In this document: positions 34,927 through 44,503 of the stretch, in pieces | Position numbering within the stretch: the first letter of the stretch is position 1 | How the letters are laid out: each line of letters opens with the position of its first letter | Assembly (NCBI GenBank): GCA_023443515.1 | Contig: JAEZUC010000009.1 | Coordinates: 1 to 49,822 of the forward strand | DNA: 49,822 nt | Origin: Bacillota bacterium | GTDB lineage: Bacteria; Bacillota; Clostridia; Acetivibrionales; DSM-1351 | Reading direction: 5' to 3' | Program-made: the position numbers and the translations under genes | The notes under the pieces: model-generated | What the model was told of the DNA's origin: nothing | Seen by the model: only the letters and a program-made list of their open reading frames with translations | Database searches by the model: none

Positions 34927-35210
34927 AAACTCACCTCCTTTGAATTATATTTAATAATAACCTCTGCAATCCCTTTTACTGTATTAAATTGCTCATCAAG
35001 TATGTCATGAGGCATTATTTTAATATTAAAGTTTTTTTCTATTTCAAAAAACAGATACGTCATATCTGTCGCTTGAAGATCAAAAAAAGGACCCGTTAAT
35101 GGTTTATCATAATTTTTTTCTATTAAGTAATTAGGATTTATCTTTAGTTTATCCACCATAACATTTACAATTTTATCAATTACACTACATTTATTAATCA
35201 AATTATTCAT
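34923..35210 (-). CDS. peptide maturation system acyl carrier-related protein (no phosphopantetheine Ser)
   Basis: 95 residues from the ATG at 35210 (GAAAGG upstream; the frame start at 35243 is too early). It has a carrier-like fold: GPFFDLQATDMTYLFFEIEK corresponds to carrier helix II, but the Ser that takes phosphopantetheine is replaced (ATDM in place of D-S-L). It fits the acyl carrier-related family found only with CLI_3235-type precursors. It may hold the leader or the maturase rather than carry an acyl group. Four-base overlap with the precursor gene. Confidence 0.75.
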   Translation of the reverse strand: MNNLINKCSVIDKIVNVMVDKLKINPNYLIEKNYDKPLTGPFFDLQATDMTYLFFEIEKNFNIKIMPHDILDEQFNTVKGIAEVIIKYNSKEVSL

Positions 35211-35258
35211 AATATACCTTTCTATATATATATTAAATAACAAATATATATCTACTAC

Positions 35259-36416
35259 CTATACCATATGGTGTATAACGTTATCAGATAGTGCTTCTTG
35301 TAACTGGCTAAACATTTTATTCCTATCTAAAAGATTATCAATATTATAGATAGAAATTTCGCTTTCTCTATAATATTGATTTATGGTATCATCTAGTACG
35401 TGCTGTTCTAAATGTAAATAAGTCAGTTTGTCTAATCCTATTGAGTTTGCAATATCTATTAATGTATTAGACATATGAATACAGTCTATTTCAAATCCAA
35501 AACGATATTTAAAGGCGTTGCTTAACATATAGTAAAATTTGGTATGAATTTTATCATATTGTGTACTTAAGATGAAATAATCTCCCTGAACAGCTTGACT
35601 CATTAAATAAGGAGTTACACCAAATCCATTTGTAAACTGATCATTATACTTCATCATTCCACCGGGAAGTTGGATAACGAATATATCCGGCTTCTCCTTT
35701 TCATCCAAATATTTTATATAACTATTAAAGGTATGTATTTTTTCACTATCACTTATATTTACTTGTGTAATGAAACTTGGCAAGGAAAATAAACCAATCA
35801 GCTCACAATAATCCCTTGCTCCTATGGTTAATATTTTATAACCGATAGATTTCAAATAATCAGTAACAGAAAGTAATACATCAAATCCGTCAATACCATC
35901 TATTAACTCCCCGACGAAAATAACATCAGCTCGAGGTGTATATAGCTTACGTGATAGCGCGCATAAAGTTTGAAAGTATAAAGTATCCCTTAAATATTCC
36001 CAATGGGTCTCTTCAGGGCTATATGTAAAACGCACTCCAAAATTTGTACTTATCTGCTTTAATTGTTCTAATTCATTCTTAGGGAGTTTCATGGTACATA
36101 TAATATCTTTTTGACTTTCAATTGTGGCTATAATATTATTAATTATTATTTGATGGAAATTCTCATTTAATTTATTTTCGGCAATCATTAAAACATCACA
36201 ATTTCCCATCGCCCGGTGAAGGTCATCAGATACAATTAATCCGACTTCCGGTTTATTATATATTACTCCTGCATCTTTCCAGTTTAAACCCCAGCCTGTC
36301 GGAGCAACTAATTCAGTTACATGCAATATTTCACTATATTTATTTAGATATTTAACAAAAGGAATATAATCTCCATTGAATGGGTAAATTGTGACTTTTT
36401 GATAATCCTTATTCAA
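35259..36416 (-). CDS. peptide maturation system protein, TIGR04066 family
   Basis: 385 residues; TTG start seven bases after AGGAGG. The protein looks like two Rossmann-like halves (YPFNGDYIPFVKYL, then DVIFVGELIDGIDGFD), and matches the TIGR04066 family that is confined to Cys-rich-peptide cassettes of clostridia. The name-giving role is not established; the fold suggests a nucleotide-binding or partner-binding protein. It sits 42 bp after the radical SAM gene and 49 bp before the carrier-related gene. Confidence 0.75.
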   Translation of the reverse strand: MNKDYQKVTIYPFNGDYIPFVKYLNKYSEILHVTELVAPTGWGLNWKDAGVIYNKPEVGLIVSDDLHRAMGNCDVLMIAENKLNENFHQIIINNIIATIESQKDIICTMKLPKNELEQLKQISTNFGVRFTYSPEETHWEYLRDTLYFQTLCALSRKLYTPRADVIFVGELIDGIDGFDVLLSVTDYLKSIGYKILTIGARDYCELIGLFSLPSFITQVNISDSEKIHTFNSYIKYLDEKEKPDIFVIQLPGGMMKYNDQFTNGFGVTPYLMSQAVQGDYFILSTQYDKIHTKFYYMLSNAFKYRFGFEIDCIHMSNTLIDIANSIGLDKLTYLHLEQHVLDDTINQYYRESEISIYNIDNLLDRNKMFSQLQEALSDNVIHHMV

Positions 36417-36457
36417 ATGGCTACCTCCTAATTATTTTCATAGCACAAAGTTTAATA

Positions 36458-37876
36458 TTACTGATAAATTATATTAATTTCTTTTAATAAAATCATATTT
36501 TGCAAATCACGTTTTAAGCCTTGCCGTATCGCATTACAATGTGTTAATTTTAATTCACCTGAAAATTTGTCACCACCATCTGCATACTTTCCACATAAGC
36601 TACAATGACGAAAAGCCCAGCAATTACGACATTCATTTGTTGTAATACTTCCAATATTCAATAAATCTGCAACTTTATCATAATTAAATCCATCATATAA
36701 ATTACCAATCTGCATAACATTAGAAGTTTCACTAACCCTTTCGCATGGATAAAAGACTCCATCTACATTAATAAATAATCTTAATTGACCTGGTATGCAT
36801 GGTCCGCTTGGAGCAGCTTTCCCTGGCAAGGATTTATAATTATGCATTCTATCAATTTTCGTATCTAAGCGTTCAACTTCTTGTTGAGCTATCGGTGAGA
36901 TATGCTTTTTATCTATTCTTCCAAGCTTACCAAGAAAAGCTAAAAAGACTTGATAATTGCGATGTTCAATAAAGTTATCACAAAAAGTTGTCTTTTCTGT
37001 TGAATATGTATCATCAATTATGGTAGGCGTCGGATGCATATCTTTAAAAATCTCATAATTTACAAATAATGAATTAATGCAACTGTAATCATTCTGCGGA
37101 TTAACAACCATACTAATACTAGTTTTTTCTATGTAATCAGGATATTTCAATTTTAATTTCTCTAAATTGTGTAATATCACTTCAAAAGAACCCGATCCAT
37201 CCTTTGCAAATTTTCTGCTACTATTATGTATCTCAGGTGGACCATCTATACTTATCATTAATTGGACATTATGTTTGATAAAGAACTCTATCACCTCATC
37301 TGTTAATAATGTTCCGTTAGATGTGATACTAAAATCCAACTCTTTGCCAACAAAAACCTGCTCTGCATACAAAACAATTTTTTTAATCAATTCAAATTCG
37401 AGTAAAGGTTCACCCCCGTAAAAACCTATATTTACTTTTTCACAGTCTATGGAATGATTTAAGAGGAAATCAACTGCTTGCTTAGCCATATCATAGGACA
37501 TATGTTTTGATGAATGTGACCTTTGTTTTTCATTTTCAGTATCGGAATAAACACAGTATGTACAGCGCAAATTACATCCCTGTGTTATTTGAATCGTCAT
37601 TTTTTGAACTTTACGATCAAGATATGTTTTTAAAAATGGTAAGGTGGGGTGCTCTATTACCTCAACTTTTTTATCTGATAGATAGCCCATATCTTTAATT
37701 AATTCCATTTCTTGTTGAATATCCGCATCTAATTCAAATTTTTCTTTTCTTAATATGCTTATTAAAGCTTGATATACTTTTTCGCTAACAGATACAACTT
37801 CATTTGTGTTTACATCATAAATATATTTACCATTTGGTGAACTTAGTGGGTAAATAAAAGGTATTTTCCCCTCCAT
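36458..37876 (-). CDS. ccpM: radical SAM/SPASM Cys-rich peptide maturase
   Basis: 472 residues; GAGGAGG upstream of the ATG. Radical SAM cluster motif CNLRCTYC (C101, C105, C108), GGEP (about 154-157), and a SPASM region with CERVSE, CRNCWAFRHCSLC and a last CNAI for auxiliary Fe-S clusters. N-terminal 80 residues form a small winged-helix-like leader-binding region (FIYPLSSPNGKYIYDV). It matches the CcpM group (TIGR04068) that installs thioether-type links in Cys-rich peptides. First gene of the RiPP operon, behind a good promoter. Confidence 0.88.
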   Translation of the reverse strand: MEGKIPFIYPLSSPNGKYIYDVNTNEVVSVSEKVYQALISILRKEKFELDADIQQEMELIKDMGYLSDKKVEVIEHPTLPFLKTYLDRKVQKMTIQITQGCNLRCTYCVYSDTENEKQRSHSSKHMSYDMAKQAVDFLLNHSIDCEKVNIGFYGGEPLLEFELIKKIVLYAEQVFVGKELDFSITSNGTLLTDEVIEFFIKHNVQLMISIDGPPEIHNSSRKFAKDGSGSFEVILHNLEKLKLKYPDYIEKTSISMVVNPQNDYSCINSLFVNYEIFKDMHPTPTIIDDTYSTEKTTFCDNFIEHRNYQVFLAFLGKLGRIDKKHISPIAQQEVERLDTKIDRMHNYKSLPGKAAPSGPCIPGQLRLFINVDGVFYPCERVSETSNVMQIGNLYDGFNYDKVADLLNIGSITTNECRNCWAFRHCSLCGKYADGGDKFSGELKLTHCNAIRQGLKRDLQNMILLKEINIIYQ

Positions 37877-38016
37877 ATTTATATTCTTCCTCCTCTTATG
37901 TGAATATTTTGCCTATGATATATTATCAGAACAGGGAAGCTATTCTTTATATATTAAGGAAACTTTGTTTAATATATCTAAATTTACCACATCTTGGATC
38001 TTTTTTCATTTATTGA

Positions 38017-38045
38017 AGTTTACAACTATTTTACATATCTGTCAA
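38017..38045 (-). promoter_or_regulatory. promoter of the RiPP operon
   Basis: Minus strand: TTGACA (38045-38040), 17-base spacer, TAAACT (38022-38017), i.e. a consensus -35 and a 4/6 -10. It is about 140 bases upstream of the radical SAM start and adjoins the recombinase relic. Confidence 0.6.
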
Positions 38046-38071
38046 CTAGTTTATAAGTAATTTATATATAT

Positions 38072-39045
38072 TTATAACTCAATTCCACACTCAATTTCCG
38101 ACCCATCCAGCAAACAGATTACCCGCCTGGAATCCTCATAAACCACTATCTTTTCCACCAGCTTAAAATACAACTCAGCGTCAAACTGTTCTATTGGCTC
38201 GGCATTTTTAAAAGTGTCAACAAATCTTTTGGCAGTAACTCTTTTAAGAATATCCTGACTGTTAATCTGTTCATTCCACTTGAGCATAAAGAGATGCTTA
38301 TTGTCCAGTACTGCATTTAAAGCACTGACAAATGCCATATAAAGAACTTCATCATCAATATGCCTATTGTCACAGCCCTTTCTTCCTTTAATCGCATACT
38401 TATTATTACACTGCCAAACGATTCTTTTTAATCTTTCATCATTTGAGTTCCATATCTTCCTCCCATAGACTCCTCCACAGCAGCCGCAGATAATTCTGCC
38501 TGCAAATGGGTTGGTGTTCGTAATATAGTCCATCCTTTGAATTTTATATTTTTCAGCATAAGCCCTTCTTCTCTCTATTTCAAGCTGTACTGCTTCCCAC
38601 GTATCTTTATCAATAATTGGCGGGTGACTTTCTCCTCAACATAATACTGTGCCACTTCTCCTTTATTCTCTACTCGCTTTTTTGAAAGAAAATCCACTGT
38701 GTAGGTTTTTTGAAGCAAAGCCTCCCCCTTATACTTTTCATTGCTCAGCATCTTTTTTATGCTACTTTCATACCACTTTGCCTTACCGTTCCAGTTTGGG
38801 ATGCTCTCTTTCTCTAACTCATATGCTATTCTATTAGTGCCTTTCCCATTAAGGTAATCAGTATATATCCTTCTCACAATTTTTGCTTGCTTCTCATTTA
38901 TGACAAGGTTACCGTTTTCGTCCTTATCATAGCCCATGAACTTTGTATGGTTGACTATGACCTTACCCTGCTCAAAGCGTCTTCTGATGCCCCATGTAGC
39001 ATTTCTACTAATGGAAAAACTTTCCTCCTGTGTTGAGGCGTCGTT
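38072..39045 (-). pseudogene. large serine recombinase relic, copy 1 (frameshifted, catalytic domain lost)
   Basis: The minus strand encodes the middle and C-terminal parts of a Tn4451/TnpX-like large serine recombinase: GIRRRFEQGKV, KMLSNEKYKGEALLQKTY (recombinase domain), then CGCCGGVYGRK zinc ribbon and ECGIEL. Compared with copy 2 (47691-48745) it has two extra bases near 38635, splitting the frame into 38575-39093 and 38072-38533. The resolvase catalytic domain with its Ser is missing. At 39103-39190 a small frame starting MSAPKVKTAKKSIMPE may be the original N-terminus, implying an internal deletion. Non-functional. Confidence 0.8.
38075..39035 (-). repeat. direct repeat, left copy (with 47787-48745)
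   Basis: About 960 bp of closely similar sequence shared in the same orientation with 47787-48745, differing by a net two bases in length. It is the recombinase coding region; homology stops on both copies just before the QEES codons. Confidence 0.75.
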
Positions 39046-39093
39046 GATGATATTATTATGCATTAATATTGATTTTGCGTAAAGCAGCACCAT

Positions 39094-39689
39094 TACGATT
39101 ATATGTTATAGCCATTATACTGATTACCTTCGCTGGCTTCTGGCATAATAGATTTTTTAGCAGTTTTTACTTTTGGTGCAGACATTTCTTTATTCCATTT
39201 TCGAATAAAACGTCTTTACTTTTGGTCAAGATTTTACTTCTATTTATTCAAATTTCCGATACTATTTGGATTAACGTTTTTACCTTAGATAGCTCATTTT
39301 TCTTAGATACTATACATTATTCTGCTAATAACAATAGGTATTGTGTCAAGAAATCGATTTTTTTGCTGAATCCAAAACACTTTCATGAGTCCGGTGGTAT
39401 CTAAAGTGCCCACTTAGCTTTAGAATGCTTGTTGAAATGAGCACTGTAAAGTTCCACAATAATAATAATCGGCGTTGTTGTATCACATCAAATCTTTGGT
39501 CTTATTTACAATTAACTTACTTATGTAGTAAAATAACACTTTATGTAATAAATACAAAAATATGCATTATATTACAATAAATTATGACAAAAAACTAGAC
39601 CTTAAAGTGGTATATTTACTTATGTCCCCCTTTGGCATAAATTTCAAGATGCTCAAAACTTATTAGTTTATAATGGAGGTTAAATTCAT
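39094..39689. other. gene-free region before the secreted-protein gene
   Basis: About 600 bp. It holds the possible recombinase N-terminal fragment at 39103-39190 (minus) and otherwise AT-rich DNA with no supported ORF; the frame at 39069-39404 on the plus strand is low-complexity and has no SD. The promoter of the gene at 39690 should be here, but no good -35/-10 pair was found. Confidence 0.4.
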
Positions 39690-40127
39690 ATGAAAAAAGC
39701 AAAATATATAATAGCTATGGTAACGCTATTATCTCTTTCAATTTCACAATTTGCATTTGCTGCCACTAGCACTACACCAATTAAAAATAAGAGTGGTTCC
39801 ACTGTAGGTACCTTAACGGTAACTGCTGGAACTGTATATAAATCTGGTGGTAGCGGCGGTGCAGATATATTTGATTGTACAGTAGATGCAACAACTACTG
39901 TAACTTGTACTAAAATTACAATTTGGGGTAGATCATTTAATAGTACTACAGGTGTACAAAACACCATTACGGAAACTACCTCATCAAATAATGCGAAGAG
40001 TTGCACTATGATTTTCCCAGCAATGTATTCATATTATGATTCTGTAAAAGGAACTACAACTTGCAATTACAGTGATGGTTATTATTACCAAGTATCAACT
40101 ACTGCAAAATGCGATGGAGGATGGTAA
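39690..40127 (+). CDS. secreted Thr/Ser-rich protein, unknown
   Basis: 145 residues with a clear signal peptide (MKKAKYIIAMVTLLSLSISQ, cleavage after FAFA). The mature 120 residues are rich in Thr, Ser, Gly and Tyr, hold several Cys (FDCTVDATTTVTCTK, SCTMIF, TTCNYSD, ending KCDGGW) and look like a beta-sheet extracellular protein stabilised by disulfides. GGAGG lies ten bases before the ATG. It is followed after about 50 bp by an anchored protein on the same strand; the pair may be a secreted factor and its partner. Bacteriocin-like activity is possible but not shown by any motif. Confidence 0.65.
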   Translation: MKKAKYIIAMVTLLSLSISQFAFAATSTTPIKNKSGSTVGTLTVTAGTVYKSGGSGGADIFDCTVDATTTVTCTKITIWGRSFNSTTGVQNTITETTSSNNAKSCTMIFPAMYSYYDSVKGTTTCNYSDGYYYQVSTTAKCDGGW

Positions 40128-40178
40128 GAAAATAATCTAGTACTTATCATATATTCTACAAGCCAAAGGGGGATTATA

Positions 40179-41195
40179 ATGGAAAATAACAGCAGAATTA
40201 GTTTAAAACATATTATTTTCTTTTCTACTTTAGTTATTACAATAATAATACTTTTTTTTATTTTTGTTTTAGGTACAAAAGAAACTCCAAGTAATTATTC
40301 TACTATGTCAGCATTTAAAGATGTGGGGCAATTTAACAAGAAATTGACGGATCTAAATGACATACGAGAAGCTGATAGTGGATATTTTATGTGCATACGT
40401 GACATAAATGGGTCTATAATAAAAGAAAATACAATAGTTGCAAATGATGATAAAGACTTATATATTACAATAATAAATGCTAATAAATATAAAGCTAGAA
40501 TAGGATTTGAACTATTTTTAAATGGTAAAGTTCAACCATTTTATGTTGATAATCACAATAATACTACTAAATTATATAGTACAGATATAGATAAGTGTTC
40601 ATATATAAATTTACCAATATCTCTTAAAAATCTTCAAGCAAATAATAACGGCGTATCTAGTATATATTTTACTTTATTGACAGATCTTAATAAAAAACCG
40701 AAAATTACCGCTCCAATACCTTTCTTCCTTTTTACAATTGAAAAAACTATGAAGTTTTTAAACTATAAGGATAGAGTTGAAAGTGATGTTCAAAGTAATA
40801 ACTGTAAAATTGTCGAAATTAAGGAAAGTATGCAAAAGTCAATTAAAAAGAATTATTTAACCTCAAGTTTAAAAAAAATTGATGATACGGAATGTATAAA
40901 TTTAAATGCAACTCCAGAACAAGATTTACACCTTAAACTTGAGTGTTTAGGTTTAGGAGGGTTATATTCGACAATTGTTTTTTTAGATAATAATCCAGTA
41001 AAAGTTTTTAACAACAATGAAAATTTAATCTGGGGGATTAATACAGATCAAATGTTAAGCCAAGATATAACAATAAACGTTCCTAAAATTGAAGGGGAAC
41101 ACTTATTATACGCAATAACCATTCCTTTATCTGGTGAAGATAAGTCTATGTATAATACTCAAAAATATATATTGAATGTAAAAAAACAGGAGTAA
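40179..41195 (+). CDS. membrane-anchored extracytoplasmic protein, unknown
   Basis: 338 residues: a short cytoplasmic N-terminus, one membrane helix (HIIFFSTLVITIIILFFIFV, about 11-31), and about 300 residues outside, of beta-rich type (YITIINANKYKARIGFELFL, then HLKLECLGLGGLYSTIVFLD). AAAGGGGGA precedes the ATG. No catalytic motif is visible. It probably belongs with the secreted protein upstream as an immunity, receptor or assembly partner (guess from position). An IS256 relic starts 13 bp after its stop. Confidence 0.65.
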   Translation: MENNSRISLKHIIFFSTLVITIIILFFIFVLGTKETPSNYSTMSAFKDVGQFNKKLTDLNDIREADSGYFMCIRDINGSIIKENTIVANDDKDLYITIINANKYKARIGFELFLNGKVQPFYVDNHNNTTKLYSTDIDKCSYINLPISLKNLQANNNGVSSIYFTLLTDLNKKPKITAPIPFFLFTIEKTMKFLNYKDRVESDVQSNNCKIVEIKESMQKSIKKNYLTSSLKKIDDTECINLNATPEQDLHLKLECLGLGGLYSTIVFLDNNPVKVFNNNENLIWGINTDQMLSQDITINVPKIEGEHLLYAITIPLSGEDKSMYNTQKYILNVKKQE

Positions 41196-41207
41196 TCAGT
41201 GCACACG

Positions 41208-41817
41208 AGACCGTTTTAAAGTTTGTGTAAACCTTCAAATTGATATTAGGATTAATATCAATTATGGAGGTTTTCCTATGAGAAGAAGAAATGTAAGTTC
41301 AGAAAAAAGAAGGATTCGTAATCTGCTTGGTCAATTTTCAAAGGGAAACCCGCTTACCGATATGAATGACATTAATGAATTAATCAAGGAATTGATTTCT
41401 AAAGTTATTGAAAGAGGCTTGGAAGCTAATCTTGAAGAAAATTTAGGGTATTCCAAATATGACTACGAGAACAAATCAATTGACAAAAGTAGAAATGGAT
41501 ATCCTTCTAAAATTAAGATACAAGGTAAGAGTACTTGTTATATCGAAACACATGTTAAAGATTTGTACGGCATATAAATGTCAGATTCCGCAATCAGCAG
41601 GATAACCGATAAAGTTCTTCCTATGGTTAATGATGGGTAGAGAAGCCCGTTAGAACTTCTTTGCGCCGTTATTTTATGGATGAAATCCACCTCCCATGCA
41701 CGAAGTAAAGGGCGAATTATCAAGAAGGCTATATACATAGATATTGGAATCAATACGGAAGAGGGTTTCGAGAAGTACTTGGAATGTGTTAAGTTTCTAT
41801 CATTCAGTAATGAATAA
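41208..41817 (+). pseudogene. IS256-family (Mutator) transposase relic
   Basis: Left end GAGACCGTTTTAAAGTTTGT is the typical IS256-type terminal repeat. From 41278 the frame reads LIKELISKVIERGLEANLEE and NLGYSKYDYENK, then after in-frame stops continues as SDSAISRITDKVLPMV and SKGRIIKKAIYIDIGI, the known Mutator order with decayed residues. It breaks off at about 41817 before the second half of the DDE core. Two internal stops and the truncation make it dead. Confidence 0.85.
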
Positions 41818-41820
41818 TAT

Positions 41821-42163
41821 GGAGAACTGAGGAGTATAGGATACTATATACTATTAATTCAGCACCTAAATGTACACTTTTAAACCCAACGAAGTTCATA
41901 GATACGACGTAAGAATTACAAACATACATCTTGTGACGTAATTTATGACAATGGATAAACACCTAATACAAGTGATTATATGGAACCTGTGATGTACAAT
42001 AATCCTGTTCTATCTTTTGCACCGAAAACATCTGTCTTACAGTAGCCGCTTACAAATCATACGGGAACCAACTTAACTCAATTTTCGTATCAGGATTTAC
42101 CATGAACAAATAATTTTTAATATTATCTCCGAATTTATTTTTGCAGATTCACACATTTTAAGT
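41821..42163. other. gene-free region
   Basis: About 340 bp between the IS256 relic and the SpoIID relic. No ORF, hairpin or repeat that I can support; probably decayed DNA. Confidence 0.4.
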
Positions 42164-43738
42164 TCATTTATTAGGGATTGGATGAATTGCTGTAGTTATC
42201 ATATCAATCTTTGTACCAGTATAATAGTGTGTAAGTATTTGAGCATATGTATAACCAGCATTAGCATATCCAATTGCTCCGTCTTGGCTCATTCCTACAG
42301 AATATCCCCAGCCCTTTCCAACAAAACTATACACTGAAGGACTTGCGGAAACAGTTTTGCTTATACCATTTGCATTAACAATTTTAACCTGTTGAGTTGG
42401 ATCAATGTTTGTTGTTTTACCATTAACATTGAATATTTTTAATTTACTTAACTGAGTATTTACCGTCTTACTATTGGTAGTAACAATAATATGGGAATTT
42501 GTTGTTATCGTATATAACTGGCTATATAATCCAATAAAATTTTTACAGTCTATTTTAGAAATAATTATGCCCGAGGGATTAGATGTACCTTTTACAATTA
42601 CTTCTATAGCTCTACCTGCTTCCGACTGCTTAGTAATTTCTATACTGGTAACTGCCCCTATATTTTTACTTTTTAATTTTTGACTTATTTCCTCTGCTGT
42701 TAAATCTATTTTCCAATTGTAATGATTAAATTTCCCAGTTTCATATTTATCATCGACGCATTGCAGATATGGGATGTCATTTTTCCAAACATTAACTGCT
42801 GCCTCAGTTTTTCCTCCACTAGATGAAAAGTACAAAATTTCTGCTACCTCGCCATTATATGTAACTACCATATCCTTTGTATCATTAATCGCCATATTGG
42901 TATTTAGTTTTTCAGATGAATATCCATTATAAACATGACATTCTGTAGTTGCACATAGATTAAATCCATCCGCTGAGTGTTTATTTATTATTTTATATGA
43001 ATATGATCTAGAAGCGATTGCTTGAGCTTTTAGAGCTTCAATATTTGAGGATGCTCCCATTTCATTTGGTACTACACCATATAGGTATTCTTCTATAGGC
43101 AAAACATTGATTATTTCATATCACTTCCGGTTCTTCTTTGAAACTCAACCTCTCCCCTATATGTATTAAATTTACCGGTACCAATTTTTATTGTTGGGTT
43201 TTCTATTGAAAGGGCCTTTCCTCTTAACAACTTCTTTTCTGATGCAAACATAAATTTTACAATGCCTGAACTATTGACACCATAAATTCTTTTATCTGAT
43301 TTTCCAACCGGTGTCAGTAAATACAGGATAAGCAACTACTCCTTTCTCTATATAACTTTTAATAATCGGTAGAATTTCTTTATATGTATTTAGAGTATTT
43401 TAAATTTCGATATGATATGGACCAACTGATGGATTACCATTTTCAGCAGCAGAAGTAAACTTTTGTTCTGAAATGTTATAATAGCTATCTTTTCTAATAG
43501 TGACAATTTCTCCTGTTCCTGAACTATACACATCAGCGTAATTGTTTGCTGCAGAATCATATGCAGAAAAAGAAACTCCTTTATCATTAGTAATTTCAAT
43601 CTGACTTTTTGAATTAGATTTAAAATATAAACCAACTTTTATTGTTTGATCTGCCAATGAATATGTTGTAAACATATCTAATCCTGATATTGTTGTCAAA
43701 AATAATATTGCAATTAATAATACAACTAACTTTTTCAT
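42164..43738 (-). pseudogene. SpoIID/LytB-domain protein, broken by a nonsense codon and two frameshifts
   Basis: N-terminus from the ATG at 43738 has a signal peptide (MKKLVVLLIAILFLTTIS) and reads to GPYHIEI; an in-frame TAA follows at 43400, but the same frame continues with NTYKEILPIIKSYIEKG and AYPVFTDTGWKI, a SPOR-like repeat. Near 43310 the frame shifts to 43335-43111 (KRIYGVNSSGIVKFMF, YRGEVEFQRR), and near 43105 it shifts again into 43102-42164, which holds the SpoIID core: IEEYLYGVVPNEMGASSN, ALKAQAIASRSY, FSSSGGKT and GYSVGMSQDGA. The family cleaves peptidoglycan glycan during engulfment or acts as an amidase enhancer. Three lesions make a functional product unlikely. Confidence 0.85.
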
Positions 43739-44068
43739 TTGTAAATTCGCCCCCTATTTTACAAATTAATACTTCTACAAATTTATAAATTATTCCTCTA
43801 TTCGATTTAAATTGTAATAATAATGAAATATTAAAAGCCTGTATCCACCTAATATCTGTTGTCAGATTTATTTCAACAAACATTATATAGCTACTTGAAT
43901 ACTTTAAATACCACTGGACACATAATAATATTATTAATCTGCAGGAGCAATATTTTAAGTTTCTAATCATGATGTTTTAATTACACTGCACAATTACCAT
44001 GGCATATACAAAATATCATAAACTGTGTTAGTCGTATGTTTCCAATTGTCAATTACTAAAAGATATGA

Positions 44069-44097
44069 TTGACATTTACAATATATGCGCTTATACT
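44069..44097 (+). promoter_or_regulatory. strong sigma-A-type promoter
   Basis: TTGACA (44069-44074), 17-base spacer, TATACT (44092-44097): consensus -35 and 5/6 -10. It drives the secreted peptide gene at 44159 and probably the ABC importer behind it. Confidence 0.8.
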
Positions 44098-44098
44098 A

Positions 44099-44132
44099 AA
44101 TATTGACATTTATTGATAAAAATGTCAATATT
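44099..44132 (+). promoter_or_regulatory. 13-bp inverted repeat at the start site, operator candidate
   Basis: AATATTGACATTT (44099-44111) and its exact complement AAATGTCAATATT (44120-44132), loop of eight. It begins two bases past the -10 box, where a repressor would block initiation; it could also fold as a 5' UTR hairpin. Confidence 0.65.
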
Positions 44133-44158
44133 ATATTAATGATAGGGGGTGAACAATA

Positions 44159-44446
44159 ATGAATAAACAGTATAAAAGAGTATTGATTGTTTGTGTACTT
44201 GTGTTAACACTTTTAACCCAAACTATGACAGCTTTTGCAGCAACAGCAAGTGTAAAGGACTACACTGAAGATACTGATTTTTGGTGGGATGGATGGGAGC
44301 ATTATACCGATCAAACCTTTTACAAGACAATTAGTTATAATAGTAGTTACTCACTAAAAAATACAACTACATCTTATAACGAATGGTGGCAGGATAATGT
44401 CCTTTTTAGATGTACAACTACTACATACAATTATACTATTAATTAA
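44159..44446 (+). CDS. small secreted Trp/Tyr-rich peptide
   Basis: 95 residues with signal peptide (cleavage after TAFA, about residue 28). The mature peptide of about 67 residues is unusually aromatic (DTDFWWDGWEHYTDQTFYK, NEWWQDN) and rich in Thr and Tyr, with one Cys. GGGGGT lies nine bases before the ATG. Strong promoter, operator-like repeat and a hairpin directly after the gene suggest high, regulated expression. It could be a bacteriocin-like or signalling peptide or a cell-wall protein; no family is recognised. The downstream genes are a carbohydrate-type ABC importer. Confidence 0.7.
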   Translation: MNKQYKRVLIVCVLVLTLLTQTMTAFAATASVKDYTEDTDFWWDGWEHYTDQTFYKTISYNSSYSLKNTTTSYNEWWQDNVLFRCTTTTYNYTIN

Positions 44447-44455
44447 TAATGCATT

Positions 44456-44485
44456 ATGTGGGGAAAGAAAAATCTTTCCCCACAT
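44456..44485 (+). terminator. perfect hairpin, partial terminator or processing site
   Basis: ATGTGGGGAAAGA (44456-44468), loop AAAA, TCTTTCCCCACAT (44473-44485): a perfect 13-bp stem without a following T-run. It can protect the 3' end of the peptide message while letting some transcription continue into the importer genes. Confidence 0.75.
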
Positions 44486-44503
44486 ATCTGACTTGAGGTA
44501 AAA

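Noticed and set aside
43620..43970. Minus-strand 116-codon frame
   Set aside because: Low-complexity hydrophobic frame across the start of the SpoIID relic, no SD.
44159..44446. Lactococcin 972-type bacteriocin
   Set aside because: Size and aromatic content are similar, but the typical ABC exporter and large membrane protein are not adjacent; the neighbours are importer genes.
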